A DNA stretch of 64,000 nt from the NCBI RefSeq assembly GCF_026627255.1, contig NZ_JAPNLM010000001.1, positions 525,340-589,339 of the forward strand. The letters run 5' to 3'. A program made the translations under genes and the position numbers. Positions 17,233 through 27,110 of this stretch are shown piece by piece (within the stretch, counting starts at the first letter, position 1; each line of letters starts with the position of its first letter). This DNA is from Streptomyces antarcticus. Lineage in GTDB: Bacteria; Actinomycetota; Actinomycetes; Streptomycetales; Streptomycetaceae. Below the pieces are notes generated by a model, which saw only the letters and a program-made list of their open reading frames with translations, had not been told where the DNA came from and ran no database searches.

Positions 17233-18717
17233 CTAGCCGCGGAGGGCCTGGACCGCGGCGTCCAGCCGCTTGCCGAAGTCGCCGTCCGCCTGGCGGAAGT
17301 TGTTGACCGCGCGCTCGGCGATGTCGTCGCGGGAGACCTTGGCGATGAAGCCGGCCAGGTTCTCCACGAGACGGGACTTCTCGTCCTCCGAGTACAGGCG
17401 GTACAGGTTGCCCGCCTGGACGAAGTCGTTGTCCTCGCGGTGGACCGGCGCGGCGTGGTTGCCGGTGCCGCCGGTCAGCGGGACGGGCTGCCACAGCGGG
17501 CGGTCCGTCTGGTGCGGGCCGCCGAAGCTGTTGGGCTCGTAGTTCTTCGCACCCTTGTGGCGGCCGTCGTACAGGTGACCGTCGCGGGAGTTCGTCCGCG
17601 CCTCGGTGGCGTGCGGGCGGTTCACCGGCAGGTGGTCGGCGTTGACGCCGACACGGTAGCGGTGGGCGTCGCCGTAGCCGAAGAGGCGGCCCTGGAGCAT
17701 CTTGTCCGGGGACGGGCCGATGCCGGGAACGAAGTGCGCCGGGGAGAAGACCGACTGCTCGACCTCGGCGAAGACGTTCTCCGGGTTGCGGTTGAGCTCC
17801 AGCTTGCCGATCTCGACCGGCGGGTAGTCCTCGTGCGGCCACACCTTGGTGAGGTCGAACGGGTTGAAGCGGTACTCGGCGGCCTCGGCGGCCGGCATCA
17901 CCTGGACCTGCACGGTCCAGCTCGGGAAGTCACCGCGCTCGATGGACTCGCGCAGGTCGCGCTGGTGCGAGTCGGGGTCCTCGCCGGCGAGCCGGTTGGC
18001 CTCGGCCTGGGTGAGGTTCTTGATGCCCTGGTCGGTCTTGAAGTGGTACTTGACCCAGAAGACCTCGCCCGCCTCGTTGTTCCACTGGAACGTGTGCGAG
18101 CCGAAGCCGTTCATGTGGCGGTAGGACGCCGGGATGCCGCGGTCGCCGAACAGCCATGTCACCTGGTGGGTCGACTCGGGCGACAGACCCCAGAAGTCCC
18201 AGACGTTGTCCGCCTCCTGCGAGCCCGTGTACGGGTCGCGCTTCTGGGTGTGGATGAAGTCGGGGAACTTGATGGCGTCCCTGATGAAGAACACCGGGGT
18301 GTTGTTGCCGACGAGGTCGTAGTTGCCCTCTTCGGTGTAGAACTTCAGCGCCCAGCCGCGGGGGTCGCGCACCGCGTCGGCGGAGCCGAGGTTGCCGGCG
18401 ACCGTGGAGAAGCGCAGGAAGGTCTCGGTCTCCTTGCCGACCTCGGACAGGAACGCCGCCCGGGTCCACTGCGAGACATCGCGGGTCAGCGTGAAGGTGC
18501 CGTACGCGCCGGCGCCGCGGGCGTGGACCACGCGCTCCGGGATGCGCTCGCGGTTGAAGTGCGCGAGCTTCTCCAGCAGCAGCTGGTCCTGGACCAGTAC
18601 GGGGCCGCCGGCGCCGGCGGTCTCGCTGTTCTGGTTGTCGGCGACCGGAGCCCCGGCCTCCGTGGTGAGCGGTCCCTGCGTCACGTGCGCCTCCTGCGTC
18701 ATTCCTGAGTCCTGCAT
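17233..18717 (-). CDS. katA: Monofunctional catalase
   Basis: This haem catalase (494 residues, small-subunit clade) has the distal histidine in [11 protein letters not shown], the distal asparagine region ([11 protein letters not shown]) and the proximal haem tyrosine in [12 protein letters not shown]. It is closely similar to S. coelicolor CatA as I recall that sequence. ATG 18717 is the longest start; ATG 18702 (MTQEAHVTQ...) is an alternative. It is divergent from the Fur-family regulator. A palindromic operator lies between its -35 and -10, so peroxide-responsive repression is expected. Confidence 0.96.
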   Translation of the reverse strand: MQDSGMTQEAHVTQGPLTTEAGAPVADNQNSETAGAGGPVLVQDQLLLEKLAHFNRERIPERVVHARGAGAYGTFTLTRDVSQWTRAAFLSEVGKETETFLRFSTVAGNLGSADAVRDPRGWALKFYTEEGNYDLVGNNTPVFFIRDAIKFPDFIHTQKRDPYTGSQEADNVWDFWGLSPESTHQVTWLFGDRGIPASYRHMNGFGSHTFQWNNEAGEVFWVKYHFKTDQGIKNLTQAEANRLAGEDPDSHQRDLRESIERGDFPSWTVQVQVMPAAEAAEYRFNPFDLTKVWPHEDYPPVEIGKLELNRNPENVFAEVEQSVFSPAHFVPGIGPSPDKMLQGRLFGYGDAHRYRVGVNADHLPVNRPHATEARTNSRDGHLYDGRHKGAKNYEPNSFGGPHQTDRPLWQPVPLTGGTGNHAAPVHREDNDFVQAGNLYRLYSEDEKSRLVENLAGFIAKVSRDDIAERAVNNFRQADGDFGKRLDAAVQALRG

Positions 18718-18745
18718 GTCCCGTCCTCGGCCTGAGCCGTACTCG

Positions 18746-18773
18746 ATCCTACAATGGACATTGTCTAAGTCAA
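18746..18773 (-). promoter_or_regulatory. katA promoter containing a Fur/CatR-type operator
   Basis: On the minus strand TTGACT (18773-18768), 16 bases, then TAGGAT (18751-18746). The spacer holds a perfect 6-2-6 palindrome ACAATG-GA-CATTGT (18751-18764), a good candidate CatR site blocking polymerase. Confidence 0.8.
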
Positions 18774-18803
18774 GCAGATATCCAAATCCATACCGGTTCG
18801 GGA

Positions 18804-18832
18804 GTTACACCGAGTTCCGTCGCTGTTAGGCT
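18804..18832 (+). promoter_or_regulatory. Promoter of the Fur-family regulator, leaderless
   Basis: GTTACA, 17 bases, TAGGCT places transcription start at about 18839-18840, on the ATG itself. No ribosome site precedes the ATG, so the mRNA is probably leaderless. Confidence 0.55.
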
Positions 18833-18839
18833 GGCGCTC

Positions 18840-19256
18840 ATGAGTGACCTTCTGGAACGACTTCGCGGACGCGGCTGGCGCATGACGGCCCAGCGGCGCG
18901 TCGTGGCCGAGGTGCTCGACGGTGACCACGTTCACCTGACGGCCGACGAGGTGCACGCGCGCGCCGTGGCCAAACTGCCCGAGATCTCCCGCGCGACCGT
19001 CTACAACACCCTGGGCGAGCTCGTCACCCTCGGCGAGGTCCTGGAGGTCTCCACGGACCGCCGCGCCAAGCGGTACGACCCCAACGCCCACCGGCCGCAC
19101 CAACACCTGGTCTGCGCCCGGTGCGGTGCGATCCGCGACGTCCACCCGGCGGGCGACCCGCTGGCCGACCTGCCGGACACGGAGCGCTTCGGCTTCACGG
19201 TGTCGGCGGTCGAGGTGACGTACCGCGGGGTCTGCCCGAACTGCGCGGGCGCCTGA
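18840..19256 (+). CDS. catR: Fur-family peroxide-sensing repressor CatR/FurA
   Basis: The 138-residue metalloregulator has an N-terminal winged helix (MTAQRRVVAEVL; EISRATVYNTLGEL) and a dimerisation domain with HRPHQHLVCARCG and CPNC (two CxxC pairs for structural zinc). Regulatory-site residues are His-rich as in PerR. Its position divergent from katA, and the palindrome in the katA promoter, point to CatR repressing katA and being inactivated by peroxide. There is no Shine-Dalgarno; the start appears leaderless. A 17-bp terminator stem follows. Confidence 0.93.
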   Translation: MSDLLERLRGRGWRMTAQRRVVAEVLDGDHVHLTADEVHARAVAKLPEISRATVYNTLGELVTLGEVLEVSTDRRAKRYDPNAHRPHQHLVCARCGAIRDVHPAGDPLADLPDTERFGFTVSAVEVTYRGVCPNCAGA

Positions 19257-19271
19257 CCGCGAGCCGTATGC

Positions 19272-19309
19272 AAAGAGGGGCCCGGAGCACACGCTCCGGG
19301 CCCCTCTTT
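19272..19309. terminator. Terminator after catR
   Basis: A perfect 17-bp stem (AAAGAGGGGCCCGGAGC and complement) has loop ACAC. The 3' arm ends CTCTTT on the plus strand. Confidence 0.9.
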
Positions 19310-19351
19310 CCGTACGGCCGCCCCCACCCGGGTGTGCGGCCGGAAACGACT

Positions 19352-19382
19352 CGAGGCCCGGATCCATGGGATCCGGGCCTCG
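19352..19382 (-). terminator. Terminator after initiator tRNA copy 1
   Basis: A perfect 14-bp stem (CGAGGCCCGGATCC) with loop ATG lies just 3' of the minus-strand tRNA gene. The core is nearly identical to the hairpin following the second copy. Confidence 0.85.
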
Positions 19383-19391
19383 GGCCTTCAG

Positions 19392-19465
19392 TAGCGGGGA
19401 CAGGATTTGAACCTGCGACCTCTGGGTTATGAGCCCAGCGAGCTACCGAGCTGCTCCACCCCGCG
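19392..19465 (-). tRNA. Initiator tRNA-fMet (anticodon CAU), copy 1
   Basis: Read on the minus strand the 74-nt gene folds as a cloverleaf. It begins CGCGGGG with an unpaired C1:U72 end, has three consecutive G:C pairs in the anticodon stem (CTGGG-CTCATAA-CCCAG) and a T arm GCAGG-TTCAAAT-CCTGT. The 1:72 mismatch and GGG/CCC stem mark an initiator rather than elongator tRNA. CCA is not encoded. An identical copy lies at 21692-21765. Confidence 0.95.
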
Positions 19466-19575
19466 TCGGTAAACCTGACTGTACGGGGACGCGGACCGCA
19501 GATGCAAATCCATTGGCGGGCCGGGCCCCTGCGCCCGCCGCGCACCGGGCGGGAGCGGGCCAAAACTGCCGCGGC

Positions 19576-21432
19576 TCAGGCCGACAGCTCCTCGGCCAGC
19601 GCCTCCCGCAAGCGGCGCGCCCGCTCCGAGACCTCCGCCGGGCCCAGCTCCATGGCGCGTACGCACCACTTCTGGCCCTCCGCGAGATCCCCGTGCCGGG
19701 CCGCCAGCAGGCCCAGCCGCAGCGCGGCGCGGCCGTGCCCGGCGACCGCCGCGCGGGTCCACCACAGGGCCGCCTCGGGCTCGCTGCCCTCGCGGGCCAG
19801 CAGCAGCCCGAGGTTGAACGCCCCGTTGCGGGAGCCGGCCTCGGCCGCCTCCCGGTACCAGCGCGCGGCGACCGCCAGGTCACCGCGGGCGGCGGCGAGC
19901 ATGCCGACCCGCACCTGCGCCCGGCGGTGCCCCAGCTCGGCGGCCCGCTCGTACCACTCCTCGCTCTCGGTCCGCTCCGCGCCGCCCGCCGACTCGCCCA
20001 GCGCCACCGGCTCCGGCGGCGGGGCCAGCGACTCCAGCAGCGAGGCCAGCCGGAAGGCCGCCTCCGCGCTCCCGCCGCCCGCCGCGCACCGCAGGTGCCG
20101 CTCGGCGGCCCGCTCCTCGCCGTCGCGGACCAGCGCGATCCCGACCTGGAGCGCGGCGTCGGTGTGCCCCGCCGACGCGGCCCGCTCGTACCACTTCAGG
20201 GCCGTACGGTCCTCGTCCCGGCTGGCGAACAGGATGCCGAGGTTGAACGCGGCGTCCACGCTGCCCGCCTCGGCCGCCTTGGAGAACCACGGCTCGGCGC
20301 CCTCCGCGTCGCCGCCCTGCAGCAGCAGGATGGCCAGCGCGTTGGCCGCCTCGCGGTGCCCCGCGTACGCGGCCCGCCGGTACCACTGCTCGGCCTGCGC
20401 GGTCCGGTCCTGCGCGACGCACAGCAAAGCGAGGTTGTACGCCCCGTTCTGGTCGCCCGCGTCCATCGCGGACCGGTACCAGCGCTCCGCGGTCTGGGTC
20501 TCCCCGCGCGCGGCGTGCAGCGCGCCCAGCGCGTTCGCCGCGTTGCCGTCGCCGTCCCGCGCGGCCCGGTTCCACCACGCGGCCGCGCTCTCCTCGTCGC
20601 CGGCGTCGCGCAGCAGGAAGCCGAGGGCGCACGCGGCCCGCGCCTCCCCCTGCTTGGCGGAGGTGAGGTACCAGCGCCCGGCCTCCTTGAGCTCCCCGCG
20701 CGCCTCCAGCAGCGCGCCCAGGTGGAGCGCGGCCCGGCGGTGCCCGCGCGCGGCGGCCTGCCGGTACCACTGCTCGGCCTCGATGGGGTCGCCCTTGCGC
20801 AGGTGGCGTGCCAGCCGGTACGCGGCCTCGCGGTGCCCCTGCTCCGCGGCGGCCCGGAACCACCGCTCGACGCCCTTGTCCCCGCGGTGCTCCAGCAGGT
20901 CGGCCAGCCCGTACGCCCCCAGGGCGTGGCCGGACTCCGCCGCCTGGCGCATCCAGTACTCGGCGGCGGGCTCGTCCCCGCGCTCGCGGAAGTGGCGGCC
21001 CAGGGCGTGCGCGGCCGGAGCGGATCCGGCCACGGCGGCGACCCGCCACCAGCCGGCGGCCTCCTCCGGGTAGCCCCGCTGGTGAAGGAGCACGCCGAGG
21101 TTGTTGGCGGCGGCCCGGTCGCCTTCACCGGTCGCCCCGCGCAGGTAGGGCTCGGCCCCGTCCAGGTCGCCGCGGCGCAGCAGGAGGGCGCCGAGCACGC
21201 TCATGGCCCCGGGGTCGCCCTTGTCGGCGGCCACCCGGTGCCGGGCTTCGAGCTCGGCGTCGCTCGCCGCGTCGGTCTCGGCGAACATGTCCTCCGCGAA
21301 ATCCGCATCGGTCAGTACGGTCTGCGCGTTGACAGCGGGAACCGTCTCGCCGGCTCCCGTATCCGGCTCGGCCTCCGCCCTCACAAACCGCCCTGTCTCC
21401 AGCAGAGTTGACCTGTCCCCCATAAATCCCAT
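19576..21432 (-). CDS. Sel1-like/TPR repeat protein
   Basis: This 618-residue soluble protein is almost wholly built of 36-residue Sel1-like repeats (about 14; typical unit AEQWYRRAAYAGHREAANAL), after an acidic ~55-residue N-terminus (TDADFAEDMFAETDAA). Such superhelices act as scaffolds. An acidic or proline-rich break (LAPPPEPVALGESAGGAERT) interrupts the array near residue 455. No signal peptide. It lies between two identical initiator tRNA genes on the same strand. ATG 21432 or the ATG three codons later may start it. Partner and role are unknown. Confidence 0.85.
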   Translation of the reverse strand: MGFMGDRSTLLETGRFVRAEAEPDTGAGETVPAVNAQTVLTDADFAEDMFAETDAASDAELEARHRVAADKGDPGAMSVLGALLLRRGDLDGAEPYLRGATGEGDRAAANNLGVLLHQRGYPEEAAGWWRVAAVAGSAPAAHALGRHFRERGDEPAAEYWMRQAAESGHALGAYGLADLLEHRGDKGVERWFRAAAEQGHREAAYRLARHLRKGDPIEAEQWYRQAAARGHRRAALHLGALLEARGELKEAGRWYLTSAKQGEARAACALGFLLRDAGDEESAAAWWNRAARDGDGNAANALGALHAARGETQTAERWYRSAMDAGDQNGAYNLALLCVAQDRTAQAEQWYRRAAYAGHREAANALAILLLQGGDAEGAEPWFSKAAEAGSVDAAFNLGILFASRDEDRTALKWYERAASAGHTDAALQVGIALVRDGEERAAERHLRCAAGGGSAEAAFRLASLLESLAPPPEPVALGESAGGAERTESEEWYERAAELGHRRAQVRVGMLAAARGDLAVAARWYREAAEAGSRNGAFNLGLLLAREGSEPEAALWWTRAAVAGHGRAALRLGLLAARHGDLAEGQKWCVRAMELGPAEVSERARRLREALAEELSA

Positions 21433-21649
21433 CGTCGCATCACCTGCTACCCGCGTACACCTGGTATGTCGCAGCCAGTGAGGTCACTACAGCGTTTTGT
21501 CGACATGCCCACAGATAGCCAAGTCAAACACGCTCCACCCCCAACTCACCCGTCTCAGCGACCCGCGTGTCCGACCCGGACCACCCCCACGGACCACGAA
21601 CCGGACCACATCCGGGACCACGTCCCGAACCGCGGGCGGCCCCGGACGC

Positions 21650-21686
21650 GACGAAGGCCCGGATCCCATGGATCCGGGCCTTCGTC
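21650..21686 (-). terminator. Terminator after initiator tRNA copy 2
   Basis: A perfect 17-bp stem (GACGAAGGCCCGGATCC) with loop CAT is immediately 3' of the minus-strand tRNA gene. Confidence 0.9.
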
Positions 21687-21691
21687 TTCAG

Positions 21692-21765
21692 TAGCGGGGA
21701 CAGGATTTGAACCTGCGACCTCTGGGTTATGAGCCCAGCGAGCTACCGAGCTGCTCCACCCCGCG
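21692..21765 (-). tRNA. Initiator tRNA-fMet (anticodon CAU), copy 2
   Basis: Identical in all 74 bases to copy 1 at 19392-19465, including C1:U72 and the GGG/CCC anticodon stem. The identity extends a few bases on both sides (TTCAGTAG... and ...GTCGGTA), consistent with duplication or gene conversion. Confidence 0.95.
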
Positions 21766-21809
21766 TCGGTAGACAAACAGTACCACGGGCGCGGGACGGT
21801 CCCGTACCG

Positions 21810-21848
21810 ACGGTCCGGCCGCGCGGGGGCGCCGCGCGGCCGGACCGT
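21810..21848 (-). terminator. Terminator after the UPF0182 gene
   Basis: A perfect 16-bp stem (ACGGTCCGGCCGCGCG and complement) with a 7-base loop overlaps the last bases before the UPF0182 stop region and precedes tRNA copy 2. Confidence 0.8.
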
Positions 21849-21852
21849 ACGG

Positions 21853-24756
21853 TCAGCCGCTCGGCTGCGGCGCAGGCACCTTGGCCTCCGCCTCGATCGC
21901 CCGCTTCAGCGCCGCCTTGATGTCGTCCTGCGCCTTGCCGAACGCCGTCCAGTCGCCGGCCTGCCTGGCCTTCTCGGCGTCCTCGATGGCCTTCTGCGCG
22001 TCACCGAGGGCCGCCTTGACCGTCGGATCCTGGATGACCGGCGGGGTGACGGTGCCCTCGCCCGGGGGCTGGTTCGGCGGAACCGGAACCGTCGGGGCCT
22101 CGGCCCCGAAGACCACGTTCAGCGCCTTCTCCAGCGTGTCCTCGAAGGCGGTCTGGCCGCCGTAGGTCACGAGCACCTTGCGCAGCAGCGGGTACTTCAG
22201 CCCGGAGCTGCGCACGTAGACCGGCTCGACGTAGAGCATGCCGCCGTCGAGCGGGACGGTGAGCAGGTTGCCGTACTCGACCTCGGAGTCGCCGCCCCGC
22301 AGGAGGCGGATGGACTCGGCGATCTTCGGTTCGGACTGGAACTTGCTCTGGACCTGCTTGGGGCCGTCGACCGGCTTGCTGGTCGGCAGCTTCAGCAGGC
22401 TGATCTTGCCGTAGTCCGGGGTGCCCGGATCGGCGTTGACCGCCATGAAGGCGCTCAGGTTGTCCCGCTCGTTCGGCGTGAACGTCGTCGTGAGCGAGAA
22501 GACCTGGTCCTTCTCCGTCTGGCCCGGCATCTTCATCGACAGGTAGTACGGCGGGACCGCCGTGCCGGCCTTGGTGGTCGGGTCGTCGGGGACGGCCCAG
22601 GCCTCACTGCCGCTGAGGAAGGTCTGCGGGTCGGTGACGTGGTAGCGGGTCAGCAGCTCGCGCTGGACCTTGAAGAGGTCCTGCGGGTAGCGCAGGTGGT
22701 CCATGAGCGGCTTGGAGATGTCGCTCTTGGGCTTCACCGTGCCCGGGAACGCCTTCATCCAGGTCTTCAGGACCGGGTCCTCGGTGTCCCACTGGTACAG
22801 GTCGACCGTGCCGTCGTACGCGTCGACCGTGGCCTTCACCGAGTTGCGGATGTAGTTGACCTGGTTCTCCTGGGCCACCACCGCGCGCTGGCTGTTGGTC
22901 AGCGAGTCCGCGGTGCTCTGGCCCAGCGTGGTGCGCGAGGCGTAGGGGTAGCCGTTGGTCGTCGTGTACGCGTCGACGATCCACTTGACCTTGCCGCCGA
23001 CGACCGCCGGGTACGGGGCTCCGTCGATGGTCAGCCACGGAGCGACGGCCTCGACTCGCTCCTTGGGCGTGCGGTTGTACAGGATGCGCGAGCCGTCGCC
23101 GATGGCCCCGGAGTAGAGGATCTGCGGCTCGCTGAAGGTGAGCGCGTACGCCGCCCGGTTGAGCGGGTTCTCCAGGCTGACGCCGGACTTGCCGGTGTAG
23201 CTGGTCTCCTTCTCCCCCTGATCGTCCGAGTAGTCGAGCTCCTTCTGCGGCCCGCCGACGATCGAGTACTGCTTCGTCTGCTCGCCGTAGTAGATGCGCT
23301 GCTCGAAGTCCGTGCCGAACATGCCCTTGGAGGGCAGGTCGGACTGGGTGAAGTCCGGAGCACCCTGTTCACCGACGGTGGTGCCCTTGGCCGCGACCAC
23401 GCCGTAGCCGTGCGTGTACTTGAAGTGGTCGTTGATCCAGTTGTTCTTCGGGATGCCCCCGATGTTCAGCTCGCGCAGGCCGATCACCGTGTCCTGGCCG
23501 CTGTACCGGTCCACGGCGAGCGTGGACGGGAAGGCGTAGTAGCCCTTGACCTGCTGGAGCTGCTGGAACGCCGGCGAGACGATGTTCGGGTCGAGCAGGC
23601 GCACGCTGGCGGTCGTGTCGGCCGCCTGGCGCAGCTTGGCCTTGTCCGTCCCCGCGGCCGGGACGCCGGGGTAGTCCTTCACCTCGGAGTCGGCGACGCC
23701 GTAGGCGTCGCGCGTGGCCTTGATGTTCTTCTGGACGTACGGGGATTCCTTGGCCTGCTCGTTCGGCTGGACCTGGAACTTCTGCACGATCGCCGGGTAG
23801 AGGCCGCCGATCAGGATCGCCGACAGCACCATCAGGCCGAAGCCGATGACCGGGAGCTGCCAGGTGCGGCGCCACAGCGTCGCGAAGAACAGCACGGCGC
23901 AGATCGCGGCGATGGCGACGAGGATCGTCTTGGCCGGCAGGTAGGCGTTGGCGTCGACGTACCGCAGGCCGGTCCAGTTGTCCGCGGCCTTGAAGTCGCT
24001 GGACTTCACCGCGAGGCCGTACCGGTCGAGCCAGTACGCGACCGCCTTGAGGGTCACGAAGAGGCCGAGCAGCACCGACAGGTGCCCGGTCGCCGCGGCG
24101 GTGGCCCGGGCGCCCGGGCTGGTCACGCGCAGTCCGCCGTACAGGTAGTGCACGACGGCAGCGGCGATCACCGACAGCACGACTGCGGCGAAGCCGAAGC
24201 CGAGCATGAAGCGGTACCAGGGCAGGTCGAAGGTGTAGAACGACACGTCCAGGTTGAACTGGGGGTCCTTCTGTCCGAAGGCCACCCCGTTCACAAACAT
24301 CAGCCAGGTCTTCCACTGGCCGGCCGCCGACGCGCCCGCGATGAGGCCGACGAGCACCGCGATGCCCAGCAGCAGCCACTTCTTGAACGGGGCGATGCTC
24401 ATCCGGTAGCGGTCGAGGCTCTGCTGCTCCATCGACATCGCGCTGAGCGGCGGCCGCAGCCGGTGGGCCAGCCAGATGTTGAATCCGACGGCACCCGACA
24501 TCAGCAGACCGAAGACGGCGAAGAGCCCGATCTTGGTCCACAGCGTGGTGGTGAAGACGCTGGAGTACTTCACGGAGCGGAACCAGAGCCAGTCCGTCCA
24601 GAAGCCCGCGAACATGATGAAAAGCATGGCCAGGACGGCCAGTACGCCCAGGGTCATGAGGAGAGTGCGGGCTCGCCGGGACGGGCGGCCGACTCTCATC
24701 CGTGGCCCCGAAGGGCCTCCGCCGCGGTCCGGCATCTGGAAAGCCAAGGTGCGCAC
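21853..24756 (-). CDS. UPF0182-family large membrane protein
   Basis: The 967-residue protein has seven predicted membrane spans in the first ~330 residues (first span [21 protein letters not shown]). A large extracytoplasmic region of ~600 residues follows ([26 protein letters not shown] is a strongly family-like stretch), ending in a charged helical tail. UPF0182 proteins are conserved in actinobacteria (M. tuberculosis Rv3193c) without a defined function. GTG 24756 is the longest start; ATG 24735 is also plausible. It is divergent from the PPA1309 gene. Confidence 0.9.
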   Translation of the reverse strand: MRTLAFQMPDRGGGPSGPRMRVGRPSRRARTLLMTLGVLAVLAMLFIMFAGFWTDWLWFRSVKYSSVFTTTLWTKIGLFAVFGLLMSGAVGFNIWLAHRLRPPLSAMSMEQQSLDRYRMSIAPFKKWLLLGIAVLVGLIAGASAAGQWKTWLMFVNGVAFGQKDPQFNLDVSFYTFDLPWYRFMLGFGFAAVVLSVIAAAVVHYLYGGLRVTSPGARATAAATGHLSVLLGLFVTLKAVAYWLDRYGLAVKSSDFKAADNWTGLRYVDANAYLPAKTILVAIAAICAVLFFATLWRRTWQLPVIGFGLMVLSAILIGGLYPAIVQKFQVQPNEQAKESPYVQKNIKATRDAYGVADSEVKDYPGVPAAGTDKAKLRQAADTTASVRLLDPNIVSPAFQQLQQVKGYYAFPSTLAVDRYSGQDTVIGLRELNIGGIPKNNWINDHFKYTHGYGVVAAKGTTVGEQGAPDFTQSDLPSKGMFGTDFEQRIYYGEQTKQYSIVGGPQKELDYSDDQGEKETSYTGKSGVSLENPLNRAAYALTFSEPQILYSGAIGDGSRILYNRTPKERVEAVAPWLTIDGAPYPAVVGGKVKWIVDAYTTTNGYPYASRTTLGQSTADSLTNSQRAVVAQENQVNYIRNSVKATVDAYDGTVDLYQWDTEDPVLKTWMKAFPGTVKPKSDISKPLMDHLRYPQDLFKVQRELLTRYHVTDPQTFLSGSEAWAVPDDPTTKAGTAVPPYYLSMKMPGQTEKDQVFSLTTTFTPNERDNLSAFMAVNADPGTPDYGKISLLKLPTSKPVDGPKQVQSKFQSEPKIAESIRLLRGGDSEVEYGNLLTVPLDGGMLYVEPVYVRSSGLKYPLLRKVLVTYGGQTAFEDTLEKALNVVFGAEAPTVPVPPNQPPGEGTVTPPVIQDPTVKAALGDAQKAIEDAEKARQAGDWTAFGKAQDDIKAALKRAIEAEAKVPAPQPSG

Positions 24757-24862
24757 CTCGAAAGTCGCTGTCTGGTAATGAACGGGCCCCGATCGTAGAG
24801 CCCACTCATTGAACTTACTGAGGCTTTAGTCAGTTCCCGGTATCCGGTGGAAAGGAGGCAGG

Positions 24863-25432
24863 ATGTTGCCCATGTCCAACCTTTCTCCTTCCCCCGGCAC
24901 TCCCATGGCGGCCGGCCCGCTGACCCGTGCCTGTCTCGAGATCGACGAGTACGCGGCCGGTCTCGGCTGGGACAGGCCCGCCCGGCTGTTCGCGCTCGTC
25001 GACACCGCCCGGCTCAAGAAGCAGGAGCCGCGCCTGGCGGGCCAGCTCGGTCTCGACCAGGACGACGCCGGCAAGTCCTCCCTCACCCCGATCGAGCAGG
25101 ACGAGGTTCCGGCCGGGACCCCGCTCGACAAGTTCCTCGGCACCATCGCCTGGCCGGACGCGGTCGTCGGCTGCGCCCTGACGGTGGAGCGGCTGATGCT
25201 GCCGCCGTCGGCGGAGGCGTCCGTACCGGAGGGGCTGAACGACAAGCAGCTCTCCCGGTGGGTCGCCGGTCACCCGGAGCGCCAGGAGGTCCGCCTCACG
25301 GTGGCCGTGCTGCGCGACGGCACCCGCGAGTCGGCCGTACGGCTGCGGGAGAAGGACTCCTCGACCGAGGTGCTCACCGGCGGGGGCCTGGTGCCCGGGC
25401 TGGCCGAGGCGCTGGCCGCGACCTTCTCGTAG
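24863..25432 (+). CDS. PPA1309-family conserved protein
   Basis: The 189-residue cytoplasmic protein has a good AAAGGAGG site before ATG 24863. It begins with a helix (LTRACLEIDEYAAGLGWDRP) and contains LFALVDTARLKK and LDKFLGTIAWPDAVVGCALT, characteristic of this actinobacterial family. Function is unknown. It lies between the UPF0182 and PDZ-protease genes, an order kept in many actinobacteria, and converges on the protease gene with 37 bases between stops. Confidence 0.85.
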   Translation: MLPMSNLSPSPGTPMAAGPLTRACLEIDEYAAGLGWDRPARLFALVDTARLKKQEPRLAGQLGLDQDDAGKSSLTPIEQDEVPAGTPLDKFLGTIAWPDAVVGCALTVERLMLPPSAEASVPEGLNDKQLSRWVAGHPERQEVRLTVAVLRDGTRESAVRLREKDSSTEVLTGGGLVPGLAEALAATFS

Positions 25433-25469
25433 CGGGCGGCCCTCCCGTAGCGGGCGGGCGGGGACCCGG

Positions 25470-26561
25470 TCAGGGCGTGGCGTCGCAGCGCGTCAGCCCG
25501 GCCGTGTCCCCCTTGCCGATCTTCTCCAGGGCAGCGGTGGCGTCGCCGATGGTGGAGACCTTGACCAGCGTCAGCCCGTCGGGGACCTCGAGGGCCGCGG
25601 CGGCGCAGTTGTCGGCGGGCGTCAGGAAGAACCGGGCGCCGGCCTGGCGGGCGCCGATGGTCTTCATCTGGATGCCGCCGATCGGGCCGACCTTGCCCGC
25701 GTCGTCGATGGTGCCGGTGCCGGCGATGAACTTCCCGCCGGTCAGGTCCTCGGGCGTCAGCTTGTCGACGATGCCGAGGGCGAACATCAGGCCGGCGCTC
25801 GGACCGCCGACGTCGGCGAGCTTGATGTCGATGGAGAACGGCAGCGTGTGATCGGTGCCGGCCCGGATGCCGACGATCGCGTGGCCGTCGTCCTCCGCCT
25901 TGCCCGCGGTGACGGTGACCTTGGCGGATCCGGTGGGCTCGCGGTTCGCCTTCGCCGCCTCGGCCGCCTCGGCGGCGGGCACGACGGTGAACTCGACGGC
26001 CTCTCCGGGCTTGTGCTTGGTGACGAGCTTGGCCACGTCCCCGGGGGCCGTCACGGGGGTGCCGTCGACGGCCTTGACGACGTCTCCGGCGTGCAGCCGG
26101 CCCTCGGAGGGACTGCCCTTGACGACGGAGGAGACGATCACACGGGCGGTGACCGGGATGCCGAGCTGCTTCAGGGCGGCCACCTTGGCGCTCTGCTGCG
26201 ACTGCGTGAACTCCTCGGCGTTCTCCTGGGTGGACTGCTCGTTCGTCTTGCCGTCGGGGTAGAGGTTCTCGTGCGGCACGACGATGTTGTCGTCGGCCAG
26301 CCAGCCGTACACCGCTTCCAGCAGGTTCATGTTGAAGTCCGCGCTCGTGACGCGGACCGTCGTCATGTTGAGGTGACCGCTGGTCGGGTACGTCTTGCGC
26401 CCCGAGATGTTGAGGACGGGCTCGCCGTGCGAGTCCCCCAGCGTGTTCACCGTCGGCCCCGGGCTCATCTCGGAGTAGGGGACCTTGATGAAGACGCCTG
26501 CGCAGAGCAGCGCGAACAGCACGAGGGTGGAGGCGAGCATCGTCGCGGTGCGGCGTGGCAT
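25470..26561 (-). CDS. Membrane-anchored PDZ-domain Lon-like protease (YlbL type)
   Basis: The 363-residue protein has one N-terminal membrane anchor (ATMLASTLVLFALLCAGVFI), a PDZ domain at ~150-220 (GSPSEGRLHAGDVVKAVDGT) and a C-terminal S16 Lon-type proteolytic domain. The catalytic serine is in DVGGPSAGLMF and the lysine in GKVGPIGGIQMKT, both present. It should act outside the membrane on secreted or membrane proteins. The order UPF0182/PPA1309/PDZ protease matches Rv3193c-Rv3194c. ATG 26561 is chosen because the anchor follows immediately. Confidence 0.92.
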   Translation of the reverse strand: MPRRTATMLASTLVLFALLCAGVFIKVPYSEMSPGPTVNTLGDSHGEPVLNISGRKTYPTSGHLNMTTVRVTSADFNMNLLEAVYGWLADDNIVVPHENLYPDGKTNEQSTQENAEEFTQSQQSAKVAALKQLGIPVTARVIVSSVVKGSPSEGRLHAGDVVKAVDGTPVTAPGDVAKLVTKHKPGEAVEFTVVPAAEAAEAAKANREPTGSAKVTVTAGKAEDDGHAIVGIRAGTDHTLPFSIDIKLADVGGPSAGLMFALGIVDKLTPEDLTGGKFIAGTGTIDDAGKVGPIGGIQMKTIGARQAGARFFLTPADNCAAAALEVPDGLTLVKVSTIGDATAALEKIGKGDTAGLTRCDATP

Positions 26562-26658
26562 GGATCCGACAGTACGGGACGGGCCTGTGGGGCGGCCCGT
26601 GGGGCCGGGCCGTACGGGGGCCCGGCGGGGAAGTCTCAGGGGATCCTCACGGGACGCG

Positions 26659-26919
26659 TCAGACGGCGTCTGAACCGGAGTGGGCCCGCGCCTTCGCCCT
26701 TGCCTGATCCGCCTGATCCGCGTCGCCGGCCTGTTCGGTCCTGCCCGCGTGATCGGCACTGCCTGCGTAATCGGACCTGCCCATGGCCTCACGGAACCGC
26801 GCGTAGCCGGCCAGTTCCGATATGTCGCCTTGGGTACGGTCGCGTGCCGCCCAGCTGCCCCATATCGCCGCTCCGATCGCGGCGGACAGCGGAATCAGCA
26901 ACCACGCCAGTGACGCCAT
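26659..26919 (-). CDS. Small membrane protein with charged tail
   Basis: This 86-residue protein has an N-terminal hydrophobic helix (LAWLLIPLSAAIGAAIWGSW) followed by a charged Asp/Ala/Gln/Arg-rich tail with low complexity (GRTEQAGDADQADQARAKAR). ATG 26919. It lies between moaE and the PDZ-protease gene on the same strand. I do not recognise a function; similar short single-span proteins occupy this place in other streptomycetes as I recall. Confidence 0.65.
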   Translation of the reverse strand: MASLAWLLIPLSAAIGAAIWGSWAARDRTQGDISELAGYARFREAMGRSDYAGSADHAGRTEQAGDADQADQARAKARAHSGSDAV

Positions 26920-27068
26920 GGGCGTGCCTCCCTACCCCGGATGTGCGTGTCGTTGGTGGCTTCAACGCTCGTGCCCGGAAAGGGGTTACGCAAATCGAGG
27001 GCGTGTTGCGCGGCCGAACGGGTGCGACGTTACCCCCTCCCGCGGCCGGTCCCCCGCCCGGGGTCCGG

Positions 27069-27098
27069 CCCGGCCCGGCGGGCGCCCGCCGGGCCGGG
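27069..27098 (-). terminator. Terminator palindrome after moaE
   Basis: A perfect 30-nt palindrome (CCCGGCCCGGCGGGC and its complement) begins 12 bases past the moaE stop. Confidence 0.65.
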
Positions 27099-27110
27099 CT
27101 CGGCCGTGCG

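Noticed and set aside
21560..21640. GGACCAC heptamer repeated several times between the Sel1 gene and tRNA copy 2
   Set aside because: Spacing is irregular and the segment is GC-rich with low complexity; no consensus or palindromic order supports a binding array, and it is not CRISPR-like.
19392..21765. Integrated element using the tRNA genes as attachment sites
   Set aside because: No integrase, excisionase or replication gene lies between the repeated tRNAs; the only gene is a Sel1-repeat protein with host-like composition.
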